Part shown: positions 62,472 through 64,000 of the stretch, one piece after another
Position numbering within the stretch: the stretch's first letter is position 1
Layout of the letters: the number at the start of each line of letters is the position of its first letter
DNA from: Pseudomonas pergaminensis
Lineage (GTDB): Bacteria; Pseudomonadota; Gammaproteobacteria; Pseudomonadales; Pseudomonadaceae
Reading direction: 5' to 3'
Length of the DNA: 64,000 nt
Assembly: GCF_024112395.2 (NCBI RefSeq)
Contig: NZ_CP078013.2
Coordinates: 2,728,001-2,792,000 of the forward strand
Notes under the pieces: model-generated
What the model saw: the letters and a program-made list of their open reading frames with translations, nothing else
Told to the model about the DNA's origin: nothing
Databases searched by the model: none
Made by a program: the position numbers and the translations under genes

Positions 62472-62497
62472 AAAAAAGGGCCTTGTTGCCAAGGCCC
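62472..62497 (-). terminator. Intrinsic terminator directly after fapC, inside the fap operon
   Basis: Minus strand GGGCCTTG-GCAA-CAAGGCCC followed by TTTTTTA: an eight-bp stem, four-base loop and U-run, seven bases after the fapC stop and 29 bp before the fapD start. It should reduce read-through into fapDEF. Confidence 0.92.
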
Positions 62498-62504
62498 CGT
62501 TGGA

Positions 62505-63248
62505 TCAGAAGCGCACGCCGCTGGCGCAGACGCTGCAACCCTGGCCGATCGACAGGCTGTTGCTGCCTTGGTTACCGGCACCGGATTGCAGGTTCACACC
62601 TACGTTGCCAGAGTTGCGGTTAACCGAGTTGTCGAGGCTGGAGTTGTTCGATACATACTGAGGTTTGCTGCCATAACCATAACCGTGGCTGGTAGCAGCG
62701 GTGTTGAGGTAGTTGTTGGCGAGCGAGTTTTGCTCGGTGTTGGCGGCGGCTGCGATGTTTTTGCCATCAGCCGTGGTGATTGCCAGGTTGTTTTTGCCTT
62801 GGTTGCCTTGACCGGCCTGGCCGTTGTAGCCCAGGTTGCCGGAGTTACCGTTAGCCGAGTTGTCCAGGGAGGCGTTGTTTTGAGTGCCTTTGTTGACGAA
62901 GTTGTTCAGCCCGCTGTTTTGATTTACATCGACCACGGCAAACACGGTTGCGAAGTCGCCTTTGGCGCTGGAGATGGCACCGGAGTTGTCGGCTTGGTTG
63001 CCACTGCCGGCTTGAACGTTCACACCGGTGTTACCGCTGTTGCCAGTTACCGAGCCATCGGCAGAGGCGTTGTTTTCAGTCTTGGTGTCGTCGAATTTGT
63101 TGCCCGCGCTGTTTTGAACATCAGTCACTACGGAGGCAACCACGCCGGTAGCTTGAGGCGCTGGGTGCCAGCCACCTGCTTGAGCAGCAGCAGCCATGAG
63201 TGCGGCGAGAGCGAAAACCATTGGTTTCAGGGCCATTTGAGGTTTCAT
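62505..63248 (-). CDS. fapC: FapC, major functional amyloid subunit
   Basis: FapC is the main fibril protein of the Fap system. The 247-residue protein has a signal peptide (1-24, ending AAQA), three imperfect Asn/Gln/Gly-rich repeats (~45-93, 110-157 and 173-234, each with a N-A/S-S-L/A-D-x-S-x-x-x-x-N-S-G-N-x-G core), and the C-terminal CSVC (Cys238 and Cys241) known from the family. It is the terminal highly expressed gene of the A-B-C block; AAGGAG precedes the ATG. The repeats probably form the beta-arch cross-beta core. Confidence 0.95.
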   Translation of the reverse strand: MKPQMALKPMVFALAALMAAAAQAGGWHPAPQATGVVASVVTDVQNSAGNKFDDTKTENNASADGSVTGNSGNTGVNVQAGSGNQADNSGAISSAKGDFATVFAVVDVNQNSGLNNFVNKGTQNNASLDNSANGNSGNLGYNGQAGQGNQGKNNLAITTADGKNIAAAANTEQNSLANNYLNTAATSHGYGYGSKPQYVSNNSSLDNSVNRNSGNVGVNLQSGAGNQGSNSLSIGQGCSVCASGVRF

Positions 63249-63314
63249 GGTGTTTCTCCTTGCTTCTAATTAGTTGGTTAAGTGTTGGTACGGTCTACGC
63301 GTGCTACCAAGCGG

Positions 63315-63866
63315 TTACTTGATAGTGATGCCCAGGGTGTTAGCCACTCGGTTCCCCACCCCAGCACTCTGGTTCACCTGAATCACTCCTCGGCTGCCGG
63401 TGAAGGCCTGGTCGCTTGTCACGACCTGGCGGCTGCCAGTGGTGGGGGTGAGCCCTGAGTCGGTTGCCAGCGTCGTCGTGTTCTGTTGCAACAGGACGCT
63501 GTCGTCGATGCTTTGCGGGCCAGGATTGACGCTGATCCGCACCGCATTGACTGATTGGTTATTGGCCCCGGCCGATTGGTTGATGCCCAACATGCCGTTG
63601 CCATTGGTAAAAGAAGTACCTTCGATCGCCGCCTTGGCGTTCAGGGAGGGGTCGACCTTGCCGTCCATCCGCTGGATATTGCTGGTCGTCGCCTGGCCAC
63701 CGAGCGCAACGGCGCGGTTATTGGCGGTCTGCTGCTGGTTGCCGGCTGCTTGGTTGATCATCAAGTTGCCGTTGTAGGCTTGGCCGCTGTTGTTCATCAC
63801 GGCGGTGTTGTCAGCCATGACCGAGGCGCTGCCCAGCAGGGCGAGAAGGAGCAGGGAAGGTTTCAT
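63315..63866 (-). CDS. fapB: FapB, amyloid nucleator subunit
   Basis: FapB is a minor amyloid subunit thought to nucleate FapC. The 183-residue protein has a signal peptide ([18 protein letters not shown]) and Asn/Gln/Ala-rich repeats such as NQAAGNQQQ, NQSAGANNQ and NQSAGVGN, clearly related to but shorter than those of FapC. It overlaps the fapA stop by one base (TAATG) at 63866 and lies 66 bp before fapC. Confidence 0.93.
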   Translation of the reverse strand: MKPSLLLLALLGSASVMADNTAVMNNSGQAYNGNLMINQAAGNQQQTANNRAVALGGQATTSNIQRMDGKVDPSLNAKAAIEGTSFTNGNGMLGINQSAGANNQSVNAVRISVNPGPQSIDDSVLLQQNTTTLATDSGLTPTTGSRQVVTSDQAFTGSRGVIQVNQSAGVGNRVANTLGITIK

Positions 63867-64000
63867 TATTTGCCCCCCATCATGCTGCCGATACCGTTCA
63901 AGGGCGCCATGCCACGCTGGATCGAGTCACTGATCTGCCCGCCCATGGCGGCACCGGCACCATGGCCGACGGCTGTGCCGGAACCGAGTGTCGACACACT
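63866..64000 (-). CDS. fapA: FapA, C-terminal part (continues beyond window)
   Basis: The last 44 codons plus stop of fapA, the first gene of the fap operon; its 5' end and the operon promoter lie past the window edge. The C-terminus is Gly/Ala/Ser/Met-rich ([18 protein letters not shown], then GSMMGGK). Its stop TAA shares an A with the fapB ATG. FapA influences FapC secretion in P. fluorescens and P. aeruginosa; that role is from the known family and only the tail is visible here. Confidence 0.85.
   Translation of the reverse strand, partial: SVSTLGSGTAVGHGAGAAMGGQISDSIQRGMAPLNGIGSMMGGK

Overview
The window is a GC-rich chromosomal segment whose genes read as a Pseudomonas of the P. fluorescens group. 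Three things point there: REP/REPIN repeats of the pseudomonad kind sit in many intergenic gaps; the order rnhA-dnaQ-ldcA-(acetyltransferase) and then cysI-DUF934-metH-cti-nfuA follows the P. aeruginosa PA1815-PA1847 neighbourhood as I remember it; and the window closes on a fap functional-amyloid operon. No rRNA, tRNA, CRISPR array, insertion sequence or prophage gene was seen.

Layout. 1-13.1 kb: RNase HI (5' truncated by the window edge), DNA polymerase III epsilon, a basic amino-acid decarboxylase, a GNAT enzyme, a LysR regulator, small unknown proteins, an FMN reductase, PoxB, an Old Yellow Enzyme gene divergent from a MerR regulator across a perfect palindromic operator, and the cysI-DUF934 sulfite reductase pair. 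13.2-18.9 kb: an accessory island with a very large DUF6543 toxin-like gene whose natural start seems separated from its reading frame by a +1/-1 shift in a G/C-run tract, beside a remnant resembling the C-terminus of a NEL-type effector. 18.9-26.9 kb: metH, cti, an inserted acyltransferase, nfuA.

27.0-37.3 kb: a cobalamin locus with two divergent B12 riboswitches. The left one precedes cbtB-cbtA-cobE-cobM (Co2+ uptake and corrin-ring genes); the right one precedes cobW-cobN and a ChlI/ChlD-like pair that probably serves CobN as the cobaltochelatase motor. Between the riboswitches lies about 0.8 kb of non-coding DNA built from two inverted copies of a structured ~280 bp repeat around a REPIN. 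The product cobalamin is the cofactor of the nearby B12-dependent MetH.

37.3-49 kb: DUF1853, then a compact run nadK-metallophosphoesterase-rhomboid-yeaC-DUF2797-pepN ending at a strong terminator, an aldo/keto reductase divergent from a WYL regulator, a SnoaL-like protein, zapE and a second GNAT. 49-54 kb: a PtrA-like small secreted protein, a Fur-box-preceded TonB siderophore receptor, a phosphoethanolamine transferase and a 59-residue coiled-coil protein. 54.2-57.5 kb: a translationally coupled gnd-zwf-HAD phosphatase operon (oxidative pentose phosphate steps). 58.2-64 kb: a VpsR-like sigma-54 activator converging on fapF-E-D-C-B-A (A is cut by the window end), the amyloid secretion system, with an intrinsic terminator immediately after fapC.

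Functional calls rest on motifs, lengths and gene order read by eye; no database search was possible.
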